A stretch of 7,955 nt of DNA from JBFXEO01 sp050180015 (GTDB lineage: Bacteria > Bacteroidota > Bacteroidia > Bacteroidales > Tenuifilaceae): the NCBI GenBank assembly GCA_050180015.1, contig JBFXEO010000141.1:1-7955 (forward strand). The letters are read 5' to 3'. Made by a program: the position numbers and the translations under genes. Positions 6,368 to 7,955 of this stretch are shown piece after piece. The notes beneath the pieces were generated by a model. The model searched no databases. It was not told the DNA's origin and was given only the letters and a program-made list of their open reading frames with translations. Within the stretch, counting starts at the first letter, position 1, and each line of letters opens with the position of its first letter.

Positions 6368-7165
6368 TTAGTCTTCCATGGGTGTTAATCCAGCATATTC
6401 TCGCACAATCCCTCGTCTGGAATTTTTAATAAATTCCAGGACCATATCCCGTTCTTTGGTTTGAGGCATATTTTCGGTAATGTAGGCGACTGCCTGGGTG
6501 ACATTCCTGCCTTTACCGTAGATATTCCTATATATTTCCTGAATTTCGGCAATTTGCTGCGGGCTGAAACTCCTGCGACGTAAGCCAATAATGTTAATAC
6601 CGGCGTAAGATATTGGTTCGTGTCCGGCAATAATGAATGGGGGAATATCCTTATTAATCCTCGCCCCGCCCTGAACAATTACATACGAACCAATCCGTTC
6701 AAACTGGTGAATAATTACATGCCCGCTTAAAATTGCAAAATCGTCAATTTCCACTTCTCCGGCGAGCTGGGTTCCATTGCCGATAATTATATTGTTACCC
6801 ACAATGCAGTCGTGTGCAACATGAACGTATGCCATTAAAAGGCAGTTGCTGCCCACAATTGTTTTGCCTTTCGATGCGGTACCCCGGTTAACCGTTGTGC
6901 ACTCCCGCAGGGTTGTATTATCGCCAATTTCTGCGGTAGTTTCCTCGCCCCGAAATTTTAAATCCTGAGGGATTGCCGAAACTACTGCGCCCGGAAATAT
7001 TTTACAATTTTTCCCAATACGGGCACCATCCATAATGGTAACATTAGGGCCAATCCACGTTCCATCGCCAACTATTACATTGCCAGAGATATGGCAAAAT
7101 GGGCTTACTGTAACATCTTTACCTATTTTTGCATCGGGATGCACGTACGAAAGTTGTTGTGTCAT
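6368..7165 (-). CDS. lpxA: UDP-N-acetylglucosamine O-acyltransferase (acyl-ACP dependent)
   Basis: Cytosolic homotrimer that transfers a 3-hydroxyacyl chain from acyl carrier protein to the 3-OH of UDP-GlcNAc, the first step of lipid A synthesis. Residues 1-185 form a left-handed beta helix of hexapeptide repeats (IGKDVTVSPFCHISGNVIVG and following coils); a helical C-terminal domain follows (GLRRRSFSPQQIAEIQEIYR). The catalytic base is His118 in HVAHDC, equal to E. coli His125; His115 and His153 (HQF) match E. coli His122 and His160. At the position of E. coli His144 there is Glu137 (LAGEVEI). Gly166 occupies the acyl-chain ruler position of E. coli Gly173, which suits a long chain. The 265-residue length is normal. 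The ATG lies 2 bases after the lpxC/fabZ stop, behind the A-rich leader AAAAAATCAATAATA, so the two are almost certainly co-transcribed. A strong terminator follows directly. Confidence 0.97.
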   Translation of the reverse strand: MTQQLSYVHPDAKIGKDVTVSPFCHISGNVIVGDGTWIGPNVTIMDGARIGKNCKIFPGAVVSAIPQDLKFRGEETTAEIGDNTTLRECTTVNRGTASKGKTIVGSNCLLMAYVHVAHDCIVGNNIIIGNGTQLAGEVEIDDFAILSGHVIIHQFERIGSYVIVQGGARINKDIPPFIIAGHEPISYAGINIIGLRRRSFSPQQIAEIQEIYRNIYGKGRNVTQAVAYITENMPQTKERDMVLEFIKNSRRGIVREYAGLTPMED

Positions 7166-7167
7166 TA

Positions 7168-7955
7168 TTATTGATTTTTTGTAATCTGGGCCATTAGAAA
7201 TCCTTCCATTACCAGCTGGTCGCCCACGAAAGCCTGCCCCTTCATGTTGGCAATTCCCCTCCTCATTGGTTCTGTAAGAATTAACCGGAAAATAATAGTA
7301 TCGCCGGGAACAACCTTGCGCTTAAACCGAACCTGATCTATTTTAAGGAAGTAGGTTAAATAATTTTCAGGGTCAGGAACTGTACTCAACACAAGAATTC
7401 CGCCAACCTGAGCCATGGCCTCAATTTGCAGCACGCCCGGCATAACGGGTTCCGTAGGAAAATGCCCGGTAAAAAAGGCTTCGTTCATGGTTACATTTTT
7501 AATACCCACCACCGAAGTTTCATCCAAAGATAATATTCTATCAACAAGCAGGAATGGCGGGCGATGTGGAAGCACCTTTTGAATTTGATTGATGTCCATG
7601 TAAGGCGGCTGGTTCGGATCGTACTTGGGCACAGAAGGTTTTAGATGATTCTTCTTCATCTGTTTCCGCAAAATCTTGGCAAACTCGGTATTGGCAAAAT
7701 GGCCGGGCCGCATGGCAATGACCTTCCCCTTGAGTCTTGTTCCCAGCAACGCCAAATCGCCAACCATGTCCAGCAGCTTATGGCGGGCCGGTTCATTGTC
7801 GAAGTGTAAATCAAGGTTATTAAGTATGCCTTCCGGTTTTACCTTAACATGCGGTTTGTTGAACAGGTCCGCAATCCTATCAAGTTCGTCCTGCGGTGCT
7901 TCGCGCTCAATAATTATAATGGCATTTTCTAGGTCGCCACCCTTGAGGAGGTTAT
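7168..7955 (-). CDS. lpxC-fabZ: Bifunctional LpxC deacetylase / FabZ dehydratase fusion (5' end outside window)
   Basis: The visible 261 C-terminal residues run in one open frame to the right edge. An ATG at 7767 is internal and should not be taken as the start. Visible residues 1-100 are the end of LpxC, the zinc deacetylase that makes the committed step of lipid A synthesis: metal ligands His58 and Asp62 in HKLLD, then VGDLALLG, and the catalytic His85 in RPGHFANTEF. A linker of about 20 residues (KPSVPKYDPNQPPY) leads to a complete FabZ hot-dog domain (about 119-261), which dehydrates 3-hydroxyacyl-ACP: LPHRPPFLLVD, His164 in FFTGHFP and Glu178 in VLQIEAMAQ, 14 residues apart as in E. coli FabZ. 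The fusion is known in Bacteroidota. It links the two enzymes that compete for 3-hydroxyacyl-ACP flux. The N-terminal half of LpxC and, by synteny, lpxD are expected beyond 7955. Confidence 0.96.
   Translation of the reverse strand, partial: NLLKGGDLENAIIIIEREAPQDELDRIADLFNKPHVKVKPEGILNNLDLHFDNEPARHKLLDMVGDLALLGTRLKGKVIAMRPGHFANTEFAKILRKQMKKNHLKPSVPKYDPNQPPYMDINQIQKVLPHRPPFLLVDRILSLDETSVVGIKNVTMNEAFFTGHFPTEPVMPGVLQIEAMAQVGGILVLSTVPDPENYLTYFLKIDQVRFKRKVVPGDTIIFRLILTEPMRRGIANMKGQAFVGDQLVMEGFLMAQITKNQ

Noticed and set aside
6385..6678. Minus-strand 97-codon frame within lpxA
   Set aside because: Out-of-frame shadow of the LpxA C-terminal domain, with no recognisable motif.
7168..7767. A stand-alone 199-residue FabZ gene starting at the ATG at 7767
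   Set aside because: The frame continues without a stop to the right edge and the upstream residues are the LpxC active-site region (HKLLD), with the ATG inside the LpxC motif. It is an internal Met of a fusion.

Overview
The window looks like a chromosomal housekeeping stretch from a member of the Bacteroidota, most likely Bacteroidales or Marinilabiliales. Three things support this: an LpxC-FabZ fusion followed directly by lpxA, a DUF4837 lipoprotein, and promoter-like TATATTTG motifs (the Bacteroidota -7 consensus TAnnTTTG) with A-rich leaders instead of clear Shine-Dalgarno sites. The exact species cannot be read from the sequence. I see no mobile element, CRISPR array, phage gene or defence system.

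Layout from left to right. The last 23 codons of an unrecognised plus-strand gene (3-74) meet a hairpin terminator (93-122). Facing it is a long minus-strand run, read right to left: a membrane-anchored M23 LytM endopeptidase (5209-6069), dxr (4047-5201), rseP (2722-4041), tatA (2502-2690), an MltD-like lytic transglycosylase (1217-2476) and a DUF4837 lipoprotein (136-1128). The first five genes are 5 to 31 bases apart and look like one operon. The last sits behind an 88-base gap with a weak hairpin. A 191-base intergenic region (6070-6260) carries divergent promoter-like motifs: one for this operon, and one for an initiator tRNA-fMet (6261-6333, plus strand). A strong bidirectional terminator (6340-6363) separates the tRNA from a second minus-strand operon, lpxC/fabZ (cut by the window's right edge) and lpxA, which are 2 bases apart.

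Nearly everything serves the cell envelope. LpxA and LpxC carry out the first steps of lipid A synthesis, and FabZ supplies acyl-ACP metabolism. The M23 and MltD-like enzymes cut peptidoglycan. Dxr commits carbon to isoprenoids, which include the undecaprenyl carrier used for wall and surface polymers. RseP is an intramembrane protease of envelope stress and membrane-protein turnover, and TatA exports folded proteins. The DUF4837 lipoprotein has no known function and is the best candidate here for new biology. No wholly new system is evident; the findings concern fusions, start choices, regulatory layout and informative residues.
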